From Virgibacillus litoralis (lineage in GTDB: Bacteria > Bacillota > Bacilli > Bacillales > Amphibacillaceae), in contig NZ_JAGGKK010000009.1 of assembly GCF_017873675.1 (NCBI RefSeq), positions 87,056-151,055 of the forward strand: 64,000 bases of DNA. Direction: 5' to 3'. Below the pieces are notes generated by a model. The model was not told the origin of the DNA. It was given only the letters and a program-made list of their open reading frames with translations, and ran no database searches. The translations under genes and the position numbers were made by a program. Within the stretch, counting starts at the first letter, position 1; every line of letters begins with the position of its first letter. Shown here piece by piece: positions 35,902 to 45,276 of this stretch.

Positions 35902-37009
35902 ATTGCCCTCCTGAACTGGATTGATATATCGTCATCAAAGTGGATATTGCACGCTTTAGGGAATACCCGCTTTTTTCAAATCCATTTATAATAGTATAGG
36001 TGTTTTTTTCTTTCTGACCTGCCAATTCAACTATTCTGTCTGCCCAGATATCAGGTCCGTCAGCTAATGAAAGCTTTGATAGTAAACCTATTCCTAAATC
36101 TGCTTCTGGCTGGATAGCTTCTGATACCACAGCAGGCAACCCACACGCTTGAGCTTCAAGCAATACCAGGCCAAGTCCTTCATAATGGGATGGAAAAATA
36201 AATACATCCATGCTATGCAACATGGTGGATATGTCATGTCTTATCCCCGTAAATCGTATGTTTTCAAGAATTCCTTCCTGTTTAGCCTTTCCTTCTATTT
36301 GTTGCTTTAAATCTCCATCTCCTACTAGTAACAGTTTAATAGCCGGGTCTCTGTTGATGAGATGTTTCATTATTTCCAATATAAACGTGTGATTCTTTGC
36401 TTCTATAAATCTGCCAATATGACCAATAACGATGCTCTTACCTAAACCTTCCTTTACCTTAAGTTCCGTGACCTTCTTTTGCGGATTTATCAAAAATGTT
36501 AAATACTCGATCGCATTTGGAAAGTATGAATACTTTGGTTTTGCTAACCCTTTATCCCCAAATAAATACTTTCCTGCCCCCCTGCTGCACGCTAGTAAGT
36601 TTGTAGATAAATGGTTGATGATAAACCGCGTCAACTTAATGTAGGCTTTTCGCGTAAATCTGCTGCTACTGTCCATCGTTGTATGTGCGTGTGAAATTCT
36701 AATTTCAACACCAGCTAAGTACGCCGCAATTACTGCAATACCACAATGAAACAATGTGTGTGCGTGTACAGCGTCATATGGTCCATATTTTTTGATGGCC
36801 CGGTATATTTCTTTAATTGAATTAGTCTTCGATAACTTGATAACTCTGCCACCGCGGTCTTTAATTTCGTCATCGTAATGAGCATCTTGATCGCTATATG
36901 AAATAAAATCAAACTGTACCTTCTTACGATCAATGTTTCTGTAAATATTCATTAACATCGTTTCTGTTCCAGCTCTGTTCATTGCCCCAACAACGTGAAG
37001 AATCCTCAT
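35873..37009 (-). CDS. Glycosyltransferase family 4 (EpsF-like)
   Basis: The 378-aa protein begins 'RILHVVGAMNRAGTETMLMNIYRNID' and has 'IGHIGRFIEAKNHTFIL' and 'EGLGLVLLEAQACGLPAVVS' (EX7E), like EpsF of B. subtilis and the paralogue at 42994 in this window (shared 'MNRGGAET', 'VRIAHSHNT/ISHAHTT'). ATG 37009 follows GAAAAGAGGATAACAAA. It is the first gene after sinR on the transcript, so it marks the beginning of the accessory half of the locus. Confidence 0.83.
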   Translation of the reverse strand: MRILHVVGAMNRAGTETMLMNIYRNIDRKKVQFDFISYSDQDAHYDDEIKDRGGRVIKLSKTNSIKEIYRAIKKYGPYDAVHAHTLFHCGIAVIAAYLAGVEIRISHAHTTMDSSSRFTRKAYIKLTRFIINHLSTNLLACSRGAGKYLFGDKGLAKPKYSYFPNAIEYLTFLINPQKKVTELKVKEGLGKSIVIGHIGRFIEAKNHTFILEIMKHLINRDPAIKLLLVGDGDLKQQIEGKAKQEGILENIRFTGIRHDISTMLHSMDVFIFPSHYEGLGLVLLEAQACGLPAVVSEAIQPEADLGIGLLSKLSLADGPDIWADRIVELAGQKEKNTYTIINGFEKSGYSLKRAISTLMTIYQSSSGGQYERDINRQF

Positions 37010-37024
37010 TTTGTTATCCTCTTT

Positions 37025-37369
37025 TCACGTCTTTTTCCCAAATTTGTCATTCTGCCATTTGGCAAATTCAATAACTGTCTTATATTTTTGGAGCTCACCT
37101 TTATCAACTCCTGACTCCTTCAGTTCCTCAACAAAATCCAGCCATTCATTTTCTGGTAATAGTTCATCAATCGGTTTTGTGCCTAGTAATATTCGTAGGT
37201 CCGCATTTAATACCGCTGCAATTCGTTCAATAATTTGAATAGATGGATTTTGGTTTAAATTGCGTTCGATATTACTCAAATACGACTTAGATATATTTGC
37301 TCGCTGGGCACACTCAGATAAACTGAGTCCTTTCTGTTTACGGATAATTTGTATTTTTTCACCTATCAT
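37025..37369 (-). CDS. sinR: SinR-like master repressor of biofilm genes
   Basis: The 114-aa protein has an N-terminal HTH_3 domain (1-66; 'LSLSECAQRANISKSYLSNIERNL' region with 'NPSIQ') that matches SinR of B. subtilis almost motif for motif. Its C-terminal SinI-like dimerisation segment reads 'NEWLDFVEELKESGVDKGELQKY' followed by 'FAKWQ'. SinR represses eps and tapA operons and is antagonised by SinI binding to this C-terminal part. Here it lies inside the eps run, 3 bp after the epsN-like stop, with GAGGTATAGACT as ribosome site. No sinI is seen nearby. SinR-type boxes occur at several promoters of this window, so autoregulation within the locus is expected. Confidence 0.88.
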   Translation of the reverse strand: MIGEKIQIIRKQKGLSLSECAQRANISKSYLSNIERNLNQNPSIQIIERIAAVLNADLRILLGTKPIDELLPENEWLDFVEELKESGVDKGELQKYKTVIEFAKWQNDKFGKKT

Positions 37370-37372
37370 AGT

Positions 37373-38563
37373 CTATACCTCATGTTTTCCTAGGATAAAA
37401 TAACTTGTATTTTCACCGATTTTACTAAACAAATCTCGAATACATCTGATAACCCTCTGTTGATCGTCAACTGTTAAGTTTGACCCAGATGGAAGACATA
37501 TTCCTGTAGTAAATAATCGTTCAGCAACATGCTCGTTCCCCTGGTGAGGATAATAACTTGATTCTTTGAAGAGTGGCTGCATATGAAGTGGCTTCCATAC
37601 GGGACGAGCCTCAATATTTTCATTGTTAAGTGCTGTTAATAATTGTTTCACTGTTACCCCTGATTCTTCTTCATTAAGAGTTAACGTAGTAAGCCAGCGA
37701 TTCATCCTGGTTTCTTCCAGTTCTGGCATAAAAGTTATTCCTGGTAGGTTAGCTAAACCTTGATAGTATATTTCATAAATGCTTCTTCTCGCTGAAACAC
37801 GATCATCGAGTACTTGTAATTGCGTCCTGCCGACCCCAGCTAATATGTTACTCATCCGGTAATTAAACCCGACCATGCTATGCTGATAGTGTGGTGCCTG
37901 GTCACGTGCTTGACTTGCCAGGAATCTGGCTCGTTTTATAGCCTCCGTATCATTAGATATGAGCATGCCTCCACCTGAAGTAGTAATTATTTTATTTCCA
38001 TTAAAGGAGTAAACACCGAACTTGCCAAATGTACCACTGGCTTTTCCTTTATAAGTCGTTCCAAGTGATTCCGCTGCATCCTCAATAATAGGCACATCAT
38101 ATGCGTCACAAATCTCCAGAAGTTCATCCATCTTAGAACTTTGACCGTACAAGTTAACAACAATCACGGCCTTTGGCAGCCTCCCAGCAAGTGATGCTTC
38201 TTGCATCGCCCTTTCAAGTGCTTGTGGTGACATGTTCCATGACTCAGGTTCTGAATCAATAAAAACTGGATTAGCTCCTTGATATAAAATCGGGTTTGCA
38301 CTTGCTACAAATGTAAAAGTTGAACAAAAAACATAATCATCCTTTGTTACATTTAATAAAGAAAGAGCCAAATGAATAGCAGCAGTACCCGAACTTACGG
38401 CTGCAGCATCTTTGACTCCAACTTTTTCTGTTATTTCCTTTTCAAACGCATCTACATTTGGACCTAGAGGCGCTATCCAATTTGTTTCAAATGCTTCATT
38501 TATATACTGTTGCTCCCTTCCACTCATATGCGGGAGTGATAAATTAATTCTCGGCTTTGTCAA
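37373..38563 (-). CDS. epsN: DegT/DnrJ/EryC1 PLP-dependent sugar aminotransferase (EpsN-like)
   Basis: The 396-aa protein has the DegT family pattern: 'AAVSSGTAAIHLALSLL', 'VFCSTFTFVASANPI', 'IIEDAAESLG' and the PLP-binding lysine K191 in 'YSFNGNKIITTSGGGML'. It should transfer an amino group to C4 of a UDP-4-keto-2,4,6-trideoxy sugar, the step after EpsC and before EpsM in bacillosamine-type synthesis. TTG 38563 starts behind AAAGGTGGTGG. Gene order epsL-epsM-epsN is as in B. subtilis. Confidence 0.88.
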   Translation of the reverse strand: MTKPRINLSLPHMSGREQQYINEAFETNWIAPLGPNVDAFEKEITEKVGVKDAAAVSSGTAAIHLALSLLNVTKDDYVFCSTFTFVASANPILYQGANPVFIDSEPESWNMSPQALERAMQEASLAGRLPKAVIVVNLYGQSSKMDELLEICDAYDVPIIEDAAESLGTTYKGKASGTFGKFGVYSFNGNKIITTSGGGMLISNDTEAIKRARFLASQARDQAPHYQHSMVGFNYRMSNILAGVGRTQLQVLDDRVSARRSIYEIYYQGLANLPGITFMPELEETRMNRWLTTLTLNEEESGVTVKQLLTALNNENIEARPVWKPLHMQPLFKESSYYPHQGNEHVAERLFTTGICLPSGSNLTVDDQQRVIRCIRDLFSKIGENTSYFILGKHEV

Positions 38564-38579
38564 AAAACCACCACCTTTT

Positions 38580-39209
38580 CTAAATCATTAGTCGTTCAAT
38601 TATTCTCGTAGGACTTCCAACGGCTTTGCTGAATGCAGGAATATGTTCTATTACTGTAGACCCAGCGCCTATTACGGACCAGCTGCCAAGATGCTTTCCA
38701 GGTATTATTGTAGCCGTTGATCCAACATGTACCCCTTCGCCAGAAGTAACACCTCCAGTTAACGTTGCGTTTGGTGAAATATGTGTGTAGTCACCGATAT
38801 TGTTGTCATGTTCGATCACTGCTCCTGTGTTGATAATACAGTGCATCCCTATTTCGGCATTTGCATTTATAACAGCATTTGGCATAATGACAGTTCCATA
38901 CCCAATTGCAGCAGACTTGCTGACAACTGCTGTTGAATGAATAACGGATAAAAATTGCTGGGGAAGTAAATTTACTTTGTCAACTATTTTCTTCCTGATT
39001 TTATTTTCTCCAATGGCAACTACGACTCGTGTATCATGCTTAAGTAATTGCGTTAAGTAATCTATAGGTGCATGAATAATTCCATTTTGTTTAAACCCAT
39101 ATTCATGCTTATCATCCAAGATAGCAGTTACTTGATAATTCACATTGGTGAATAACATTTCTTGTATGACTCTGCTATGTCCACCATCACCTAAAATAAT
39201 TACATTCAC
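38580..39209 (-). CDS. epsM: Sugar O/N-acetyltransferase, PglD/EpsM-like
   Basis: This protein of about 209 aa has an N-terminal Rossmann-like 'VIILGDGGHSRVIQEML' domain and a left-handed beta-helix with 'HSTAVVSKSAAIGYGTVIMPNAVINANAEIG', 'INTGAVIEHDNNIGDYTHISPNATLTGGV' and a C-terminal 'AVGSPTRI'. The His in the 'EHDN' segment is the likely catalytic base. It acetylates the amino group introduced by EpsN, using acetyl-CoA. GTG 39209 is preferred to the ATG at 39233, which lies within epsL and lacks a ribosome site; neither site is strong. Confidence 0.87.
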   Translation of the reverse strand: MNVIILGDGGHSRVIQEMLFTNVNYQVTAILDDKHEYGFKQNGIIHAPIDYLTQLLKHDTRVVVAIGENKIRKKIVDKVNLLPQQFLSVIHSTAVVSKSAAIGYGTVIMPNAVINANAEIGMHCIINTGAVIEHDNNIGDYTHISPNATLTGGVTSGEGVHVGSTATIIPGKHLGSWSVIGAGSTVIEHIPAFSKAVGSPTRIIERLMI

Positions 39210-39210
39210 T

Positions 39211-39810
39211 CTACAGCACTTCTTTCGTGCCATTAAATTTTTCCATTGTGACAGTATCTTGGCCGCTGATTCCTTCGTGTTTCAATACTTTTAGAAAAGT
39301 TTTTAGCAGAATCCTGCAATCAAGAAATAGTGATCGGTTTTCGACATACCACGCATCAAGTCTGAACTTTTCTTCCCAGGTAATTGCATTTCTGCCATTT
39401 ATTTGCGCCCAGCCAGTAATACCTGGTTTCACGGTATGACGCAATGACTGCTCCTTTGTGTAAAGTGGTAAGTACTCCATCAATAATGGCCTGGGTCCAA
39501 CTAAGCTCATATCTCCCTTTAGAACATTGAACAACTGCGGGAATTCATCCAGGCTATACTTTCTAAGAAATTTCCCTAATGGTGTTAGCCTAACATCATC
39601 GGATAATTGCTTACTATTATGATAAAATACGTTCGTCATTGTCCTGAATTTATATAGATAAAAGGGTTTGCCGTTTAATCCGGGACGCTTTTGTTTAAAC
39701 AATATCGGTTTTCCCATTCGAATCCGAATAACTACCGCCAATACAATAATTAATGGAGAAAACAATGTAACAATCATTATCGACATGACACTATCTAACA
39801 GACGTTTCAT
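39211..39810 (-). CDS. epsL: Undecaprenyl-phosphate sugar phosphotransferase (EpsL-like)
   Basis: The 199-aa protein has one N-terminal membrane segment (about 10-30) and the bacterial sugar transferase domain with 'PILFKQKRPGLNGKPFYLYKFRTM', 'FLRKYSLDEFPQLFNVLKGDMSLVGPRPL' and 'VKPGITGWAQINGRN'. It moves a sugar phosphate, probably the diNAcBac-type sugar from EpsC/N/M, onto undecaprenyl phosphate to start each repeat unit. Length and order match EpsL. It follows galE after a 100-bp gap that holds a dispersed hairpin repeat. Confidence 0.9.
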   Translation of the reverse strand: MKRLLDSVMSIMIVTLFSPLIIVLAVVIRIRMGKPILFKQKRPGLNGKPFYLYKFRTMTNVFYHNSKQLSDDVRLTPLGKFLRKYSLDEFPQLFNVLKGDMSLVGPRPLLMEYLPLYTKEQSLRHTVKPGITGWAQINGRNAITWEEKFRLDAWYVENRSLFLDCRILLKTFLKVLKHEGISGQDTVTMEKFNGTKEVL

Positions 39811-39840
39811 TCACCTCTCACTCCCAGGAGATTATTTAGG

Positions 39841-39898
39841 TATTAGAAAACTTGGCTAATCGCCAAGGCTTGATATAGATAAGCCTTAGTTGCACTTA
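39841..39898 (-). repeat. Dispersed hairpin repeat, copy 1
   Basis: The minus strand reads TAAGTGCAACTAAGGCTT, an insertion-like spacer, then TTGGCGATTAGCCAAGTTTTCTAATA in two parts. The same element, more compact, lies at 60705-60746 on the plus strand. It carries an internal inverted repeat CTTGGC/GCCAAG and sits between galE and epsL, where it might act as a weak terminator or as an inert small repeat. Confidence 0.6.
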
Positions 39899-39910
39899 TG
39901 CAGTAGGAAC

Positions 39911-40990
39911 TTAACTGCTTAAAAAATCCGCTGCATGTTGCTGCACCGGATAATTGCTATCTTTATTTAATTCGGAAACTTTTTCGTAACCATTCGGATT
40001 ATTATATTGCCATCGCCATGTATCTTCACACATGGCATCTATGTCTCGGATTGGCTGCCAGCCGAGTTGTTTTTTTGCCTTTAACGGGTTTGCATAACAT
40101 ATTGCAGCATCGCCTGGGCGCCTTTCTTCCATACGATATGGGATTTTCTGATTAGTAGCCTTTTCAAATGCATTGATCATTTCCAGTACGCTATAACCTT
40201 TACCGGTCCCAAGATTGTATGCATCAACACCATTGGCAGACTGAATCTTTTTTAAGGCTTTTATGTGACCGGTTGCTAAATCAACTACATGGATATAATC
40301 TCTGACACCTGTTCCGTCTCTTGTTGGATAATCATTCCCAAACACCTGTAGTTGCTGTCTTTTTCCAACCGCAACTTGTGAAATATATGGCAGCAAATTG
40401 TTTGGGATGCCATTCGGATCTTCTCCAATACGACCAGTTTTATGCGCTCCGATTGGATTAAAGTATCTTAGTAAGGCAATACTCCATTCCTGGTCTGAGC
40501 GATATACATCCTGCAAAATTTCCTCAATCATTTGCTTTGTACGACCGTATGGGTTAGTCGCTCCAAGATGGGTTTCTTCTGTTATAGGTACGTTACCTGA
40601 AGCACCATATACTGTCGCTGATGAACTGAATACAAGTTTTTTAACCCCATATTGTTGCATCACTTCACACAGTATAATAGTTCCTGTGATATTGTTTTTA
40701 AAATAGCGAAGTGGATCACTAACTGACTCGCCAACTGCTTTTAAACCAGCAAAGTGAATGACTGAATCAATTTTATTTTCGCTAAATACATCAGAAACGT
40801 GTTTTTTATCCAGTAAATCAGCAGTGTATGCTTTAAACTGTTTTCCAGTGATTTCTTTTACCCGCCTTAATGCTTCATCATTACTATTTGATAAATTATC
40901 AAGGACGATAATTTCGTAACCCTCATTAAGAAGCTCCACACATGTATGACTCCCGATATATCCGGCTCCACCTGTTACAAGAATGGCCAT
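39911..40990 (-). CDS. galE: UDP-glucose 4-epimerase
   Basis: The 359-aa protein has '[18 protein letters not shown]' (NAD motif), '[11 protein letters not shown]', 'SSSATVYG' with the active Ser/Thr, and Y-G-R-T-K near residue 149, as in GalE, with the C-terminal '[11 protein letters not shown]' block. It interconverts UDP-glucose and UDP-galactose in the cytoplasm. ATG 40990 follows AAAGGAGGAGAGTTGA. Together with galU upstream it provides UDP-galactose for the polymer. Activity on UDP-GlcNAc is possible for this family and cannot be excluded. Confidence 0.9.
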   Translation of the reverse strand: MAILVTGGAGYIGSHTCVELLNEGYEIIVLDNLSNSNDEALRRVKEITGKQFKAYTADLLDKKHVSDVFSENKIDSVIHFAGLKAVGESVSDPLRYFKNNITGTIILCEVMQQYGVKKLVFSSSATVYGASGNVPITEETHLGATNPYGRTKQMIEEILQDVYRSDQEWSIALLRYFNPIGAHKTGRIGEDPNGIPNNLLPYISQVAVGKRQQLQVFGNDYPTRDGTGVRDYIHVVDLATGHIKALKKIQSANGVDAYNLGTGKGYSVLEMINAFEKATNQKIPYRMEERRPGDAAICYANPLKAKKQLGWQPIRDIDAMCEDTWRWQYNNPNGYEKVSELNKDSNYPVQQHAADFLSS

Positions 40991-41009
40991 TCAACTCTCC
41001 TCCTTTCAG

Positions 41010-42086
41010 CTACCAAATTAAATAGTCACTTTTATAAAAAATATTGAGATTAATAACATTTTCAAAGAAATAATAAGCAAGGTAACAAGCTATAATTCCA
41101 AAGTAGATAAATTTTTGATCCTTTTTAGTAAACACTTTTACAACCCATGAAATAAGAATTATATTGTAAAGATCAAAGTAAATTGAAACCCTGGCAAAAA
41201 TCCAATTTTGTGTTGATATAATCATAAATACCAATCCAAGTATTGCCATATTTACGATATAATCACTTTCAGGAAATATGCGCCTCAGTTTATCTCTGCC
41301 TAAATAGGCAATACCTATGGGAGCTGCTGCTACCGCAACCCTCAGAAAATTAGCACCACCTTCAGAGAAACTTTGGTAATGTCCATACTGCGTATCCTCC
41401 AGTGCTGAAAACAGTAATGATGAAAAGTATTCAAATCCAATGACAATAAACACAGAAATTAACAGCAGTGCTACGGTAGCCTTAGACCATGCCTTGAACC
41501 TTACTAAAAAATAAATTGGCAATAAGATAAGTGCACTTTGATGAAATAAAGAAGCCAAAACAATTATAAAAGCATACTTCACAAAACTTCCTTCAATTAA
41601 ATATTTTGTAGCTGTAAAGGCTATTGCTGCCGCAAGTACCTGTCTTATCCCATTCATCGATACTAAAAATAACCCACCCGTTATATAAACGTATAGGCTA
41701 ATCTCAATCATCCTGGAATAATTATATAAAACTATTACAATAAGCACGTTTGTTATTAATGCTGCGGTAAAAATCATAATTTGCGGATCTTCTGATATAT
41801 AGCTTTTCAAAACTCTCTGTAGAACGCCAAATCCTATATCTTTTTGAGACAGGATGTACTCCCAAGAAAAGTCATTTTGTTCATATATTCTTCTATAAAC
41901 ATAAGTATCTCCAATATTTGTACGAAGCCCTGAAACAACTACTAATGATGCTAATGCACCAAAAATCAACACTTTATTCGGCTTAATTGGAACAGGTGAT
42001 TCAATTTCTCGAGCAGGGGATGCAAAGCGTCGTGCAAAGAGAGAAAAACTGAAAACGATGGCAAGGTTTATCCATAATATTGTCAT
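41010..42086 (-). CDS. epsG: EpsG-like polysaccharide polymerase
   Basis: The 358-aa polytopic membrane protein has about ten helices and the EpsG-type features 'GLRTNIGDTYVYRRIYEQND' near the start and 'RQVLAAAIAFTATKYLIEG' followed by 'FHQSALILLPIYFLV'. EpsG family proteins are Wzy-like polymerases or depend on such a role in capsule export. ATG 42086 follows GAAAGGAAACTTCAG. It is the only polymerase candidate in the window, so it most likely joins flipped repeat units outside the membrane. Confidence 0.85.
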   Translation of the reverse strand: MTILWINLAIVFSFSLFARRFASPAREIESPVPIKPNKVLIFGALASLVVVSGLRTNIGDTYVYRRIYEQNDFSWEYILSQKDIGFGVLQRVLKSYISEDPQIMIFTAALITNVLIVIVLYNYSRMIEISLYVYITGGLFLVSMNGIRQVLAAAIAFTATKYLIEGSFVKYAFIIVLASLFHQSALILLPIYFLVRFKAWSKATVALLLISVFIVIGFEYFSSLLFSALEDTQYGHYQSFSEGGANFLRVAVAAAPIGIAYLGRDKLRRIFPESDYIVNMAILGLVFMIISTQNWIFARVSIYFDLYNIILISWVVKVFTKKDQKFIYFGIIACYLAYYFFENVINLNIFYKSDYLIW

Positions 42087-42112
42087 CTGAAGTTTCCTTT
42101 CAATCTAAAACA

Positions 42113-42997
42113 TTAAACTGTCCTCGTTTTGGTTTTTATATATAGATATAATAGAATTCCTATAGGCAGTGCTGGAATAGTCAGTATTTTACTAGGTGTT
42201 TCTTTTAAAAATGACCAATTGCGGCCTAATAAACTGCTAGATACATAGTGAATTGCTTGCTTAAATTTAAATACGAAACCCGCAAATGGTATCTTCATTA
42301 ATTCTTTACGATAAAAAGAAAAGCCATTTGGATTTCTGCGATATTGATGAAGCATGTTTCGCGAAGAACCATCTGGAAGATATTCGACACAGCATAGTAC
42401 TTCATTCATCAATAACATTTCATAGTGCTGATCAAGCATGTAATACTTGTATGCGAGACCAACATATTTTTCATTCTGAAAGATAGGATATGGATATTTT
42501 TTGGTTAATTCTGTACGGTAAACAAGCTTCTTATCACCTGTTACTCCATGCTTGTAATGCAGATCAAACAGTGTGGAGCACTTTATATGATCAGGTAAAA
42601 CAGTTCCAATTATTTTATTTTCGCTGTCTGCATCAAGACCAATAATGCCACTAACATTATTACTTCCATACTTTTTCCAGAATGATAAAATCTTTTCTAT
42701 CGCATCATCTGGCATGTAATCATCTGAATCAATACAAACATTTAATTCCGTATTGATCCGTTCGTATGCGGTGTTATGTGCACCATGCATTCCTTGATTT
42801 TCTTGGCGATAATAGCTTATCTCAAGAATATCTTCCATGATCCATTTCTTTACCATTTCTTTTGTATCGTCGGTTGACCCGTCATCAATAATTAACCATA
42901 TAAAGTCTTTACATGATTGACGTTTCAAACTCTCATAACAGACATGAAGACAATATGCTCGGTTATAGGCAGGTGTGAATACCGTTAGCTGCTTCAT
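42113..42997 (-). CDS. Glycosyltransferase family 2 (EpsE/H-position)
   Basis: The 294-aa GT-A protein has 'TVFTPAYNRAYCLHVCYESL', 'LIIDDGSTDDTKEMV' and 'VCIDSDDYMPDD', with the metal-binding DSDD near residue 93. The 'GMHGAHNTAY' loop is typical of this GT2 subgroup. ATG 42997 follows GGAGAAGCGGCAAT and overlaps the previous GT4 stop by 4 bases. The position between epsF-like and epsG resembles epsE/epsH of B. subtilis, but sequence alone does not tell whether it is a clutch-type EpsE or an elongating enzyme. Confidence 0.82.
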   Translation of the reverse strand: MKQLTVFTPAYNRAYCLHVCYESLKRQSCKDFIWLIIDDGSTDDTKEMVKKWIMEDILEISYYRQENQGMHGAHNTAYERINTELNVCIDSDDYMPDDAIEKILSFWKKYGSNNVSGIIGLDADSENKIIGTVLPDHIKCSTLFDLHYKHGVTGDKKLVYRTELTKKYPYPIFQNEKYVGLAYKYYMLDQHYEMLLMNEVLCCVEYLPDGSSRNMLHQYRRNPNGFSFYRKELMKIPFAGFVFKFKQAIHYVSSSLLGRNWSFLKETPSKILTIPALPIGILLYLYIKTKTRTV

Positions 42998-44112
42998 ATT
43001 GCCGCTTCTCCTAATACTAGATAAGATGCTTGAGTCTGCTCAGCTGTCTCCTTTATGTCATAACCGTTTTTAGATAAAGAATGATAGTCGATTATTCTTG
43101 GTCTGATTTGTTTTTCCAAACTTATAATTCGTTTAATCCAACTATCTGTATCTCTTAATGGCAGATGTTCGACAAGGCCTGACCCCATATCAACTTCTCT
43201 AGTAATCGTGTCAGCGATTAAACATGGCAGACCTGCACCTTGAGCCTCTACTAAGGTTACTGGCAATCCTTCATGCATCGACGGGAAAACGAAAATATCA
43301 ATAGCCTGAAGTATTGATTCAATGTCATCCCGCACCCCTAGTAACTTCACCTTACCGCTTAAATTTAGCGCTTCTATCTTCGCTTCAATTTCTTTCTTTA
43401 ATGGCCCCTCACCAGCTATTAACAAAACAGAATTTACTATCTGCTTATTCAGACCAGCGAAGATATCCAATAACTGTAATTGATTTTTTTGAGGTGCCAT
43501 TCTTCCAACATTACCGATGACCAGTGTACCTTTATCCAAGTTCAGTTCTCTTCTGATAGCATTACGGTTCTGTTGTGAAAATTTAAATTTTTCCGTTTCA
43601 ATCCCGTTTTTAAGGATAAAAGCTTCTTCGGATTTATTTTTAAATAACCATCTAGCTGCTGCATGCGAACAGGCATAATAATGCGTTGCGTGTGCATTAA
43701 TTTTACTGCCTGCGTACCATTTATAGGTTCTTGATGTAATTCCACCTTCACTTTCCGTATTATGACTATGAGCAATTCTTACCGGTATATTCGCTTTTTT
43801 AGCTGCTTTTAACACAAATCCACTCATTTTATCCATGTGGGAGTGGACGATTTTATACTCATAATGTGTTTTCAGGAATTGATTCAGTGCACGGTTAAAA
43901 CCCTTGTGACCGGCCTCCGTAACATATGGGATACGATGAATCTTTCCACCCATTCTAATTATTTCTGAGTCAAAGACTCCCTCTTTGCATGTTAAAAAAT
44001 CAAATTGTACCTTTGAACGATCTATGTTTCGGTAGAGATTCATGATTAGGGTTTCAGCACCACCTCTGTTCATATTAACGACAACATGTAATACCCTTAA
44101 TGGGCTGCCCAT
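42994..44112 (-). CDS. epsF: Glycosyltransferase family 4 (EpsF-like)
   Basis: The 372-aa protein has 'LRVLHVVVNMNRGGAETLIMNLYRNID', 'GNVGRMAPQKNQLQLL' and EX7E in 'EGLPVTLVEAQGAGLPC', the pattern of EpsF. It is paralogous to the protein at 35873-37009. ATG 44112 follows GGAGGAAGAGGGGGAACCGGT and overlaps the end of the epsD-like gene by 16 bases. It transfers a sugar to the EpsL-primed lipid carrier. Confidence 0.86.
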   Translation of the reverse strand: MGSPLRVLHVVVNMNRGGAETLIMNLYRNIDRSKVQFDFLTCKEGVFDSEIIRMGGKIHRIPYVTEAGHKGFNRALNQFLKTHYEYKIVHSHMDKMSGFVLKAAKKANIPVRIAHSHNTESEGGITSRTYKWYAGSKINAHATHYYACSHAAARWLFKNKSEEAFILKNGIETEKFKFSQQNRNAIRRELNLDKGTLVIGNVGRMAPQKNQLQLLDIFAGLNKQIVNSVLLIAGEGPLKKEIEAKIEALNLSGKVKLLGVRDDIESILQAIDIFVFPSMHEGLPVTLVEAQGAGLPCLIADTITREVDMGSGLVEHLPLRDTDSWIKRIISLEKQIRPRIIDYHSLSKNGYDIKETAEQTQASYLVLGEAAI

Positions 44113-45251
44113 ACCGGTTCCCCCTCTTCCTCCATATAAGACCTATAAATTATTTCCTTCTCAGCCAATACCTTATTTGTAGAATACTTTGCGATAATTG
44201 CATTCCTTCCATTTTGCCCGAGCTGATGCTTCATATCGACCGCATTCGAAAGAGCTAAGATTTTATTAGCAAACAATTTTGGCTCAAACTCAGTTAACAG
44301 CCAGCCTGTTTTGTTATTTTGAACAAGTTCTCTATGCCCTCTATTATCAACCGCTACTACAGGGAGCCCACATGCCATCGCCTCCATGATATTAACAGGT
44401 AACCCTTCTCTAAAACTTGAGGAGACGGCTATGTCACACATCGGAAGAAGCTGGTCAATGTCCTTTCTGAAACCAAGAAAATCAACCATATGGCTTATCC
44501 CAAGACTATTTGCTAACTCCTGGCAGCTCTCAAATAATGCTCCTTCTCCAGCAAGAAGCAGCTTTGCATTTGGAACTTCTTCTTTTAGTAATGCTAACGA
44601 GCGAAGGAGAAATTGCTGGTTTTTATTTTTATTAAATTCAGCTGCATTAAACAATAAAAAGTCATCGGCATTATAGCCAAATGACTTCTTTAATTCTGCT
44701 CTTTTATTTTCATCGATAGGTTTAAAACGTACTGTATCTACTCCTACACCATTAATTTGTTCCGTTCGTTCTGCTTTAAATCGATGTCTAATTGCAATAT
44801 TATAATCTTCCCGATTAATTGTTATTAAACTGTCCGTATATCGTGATAAAAACTTTTCAATCGGATAATAGATTAGCCAGTTAATAAGTGGTGCACCTTT
44901 ACAGAAATGAAATCCATGTGCTGTATAGATTACTTTTGTCCCTTGTTTTCTTGTCTGCTTGGCAGCGAGTCGGGCCAGTACTCCTCCTAAGGGAGTGTGG
45001 CAATGAATAATGGAATAATTATTCTGACTTATAACCTTCTTTAACTGGTTATAGGCCTCGATGTTAGATTTGCTGAAAGGGGATCGTTCAATTGGAATAT
45101 TATATTGATTATCCGTGTACGGTAGATTTATGTTTCCCGCTGCAGCAACATCAACATCCCACCCTTGTTCCTTAAACCACTTCATATAAGGTAAATGAAA
45201 AGCTTTAAAATGATAATCAACTGTCGCACAGTACAGTATTTTTTTCGTCAT
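44097..45251 (-). CDS. epsD: Glycosyltransferase family 4 (EpsD-like)
   Basis: The protein of about 384 aa has 'HLPYMKWFKEQGWDVDVAAAG', 'IIHCHTPLGGVLARLAA', 'VIYTAHGFHFCKGAPL' and EX7E in 'EGLPVNIMEAMACGLPVVA'. This is the characteristic set of the EpsD/CapM-type retaining transferase that often adds the second sugar. ATG 45251 (MTKKILYC) is preferred since GGGGGG lies 6 bases upstream; the in-frame ATG 45257 abuts it. Gene order after epsC and galU supports the name. Confidence 0.87.
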   Translation of the reverse strand: MTKKILYCATVDYHFKAFHLPYMKWFKEQGWDVDVAAAGNINLPYTDNQYNIPIERSPFSKSNIEAYNQLKKVISQNNYSIIHCHTPLGGVLARLAAKQTRKQGTKVIYTAHGFHFCKGAPLINWLIYYPIEKFLSRYTDSLITINREDYNIAIRHRFKAERTEQINGVGVDTVRFKPIDENKRAELKKSFGYNADDFLLFNAAEFNKNKNQQFLLRSLALLKEEVPNAKLLLAGEGALFESCQELANSLGISHMVDFLGFRKDIDQLLPMCDIAVSSSFREGLPVNIMEAMACGLPVVAVDNRGHRELVQNNKTGWLLTEFEPKLFANKILALSNAVDMKHQLGQNGRNAIIAKYSTNKVLAEKEIIYRSYMEEEGEPVWAAH

Positions 45252-45276
45252 GAACATCCCCCCTTTAGCTATAGCT

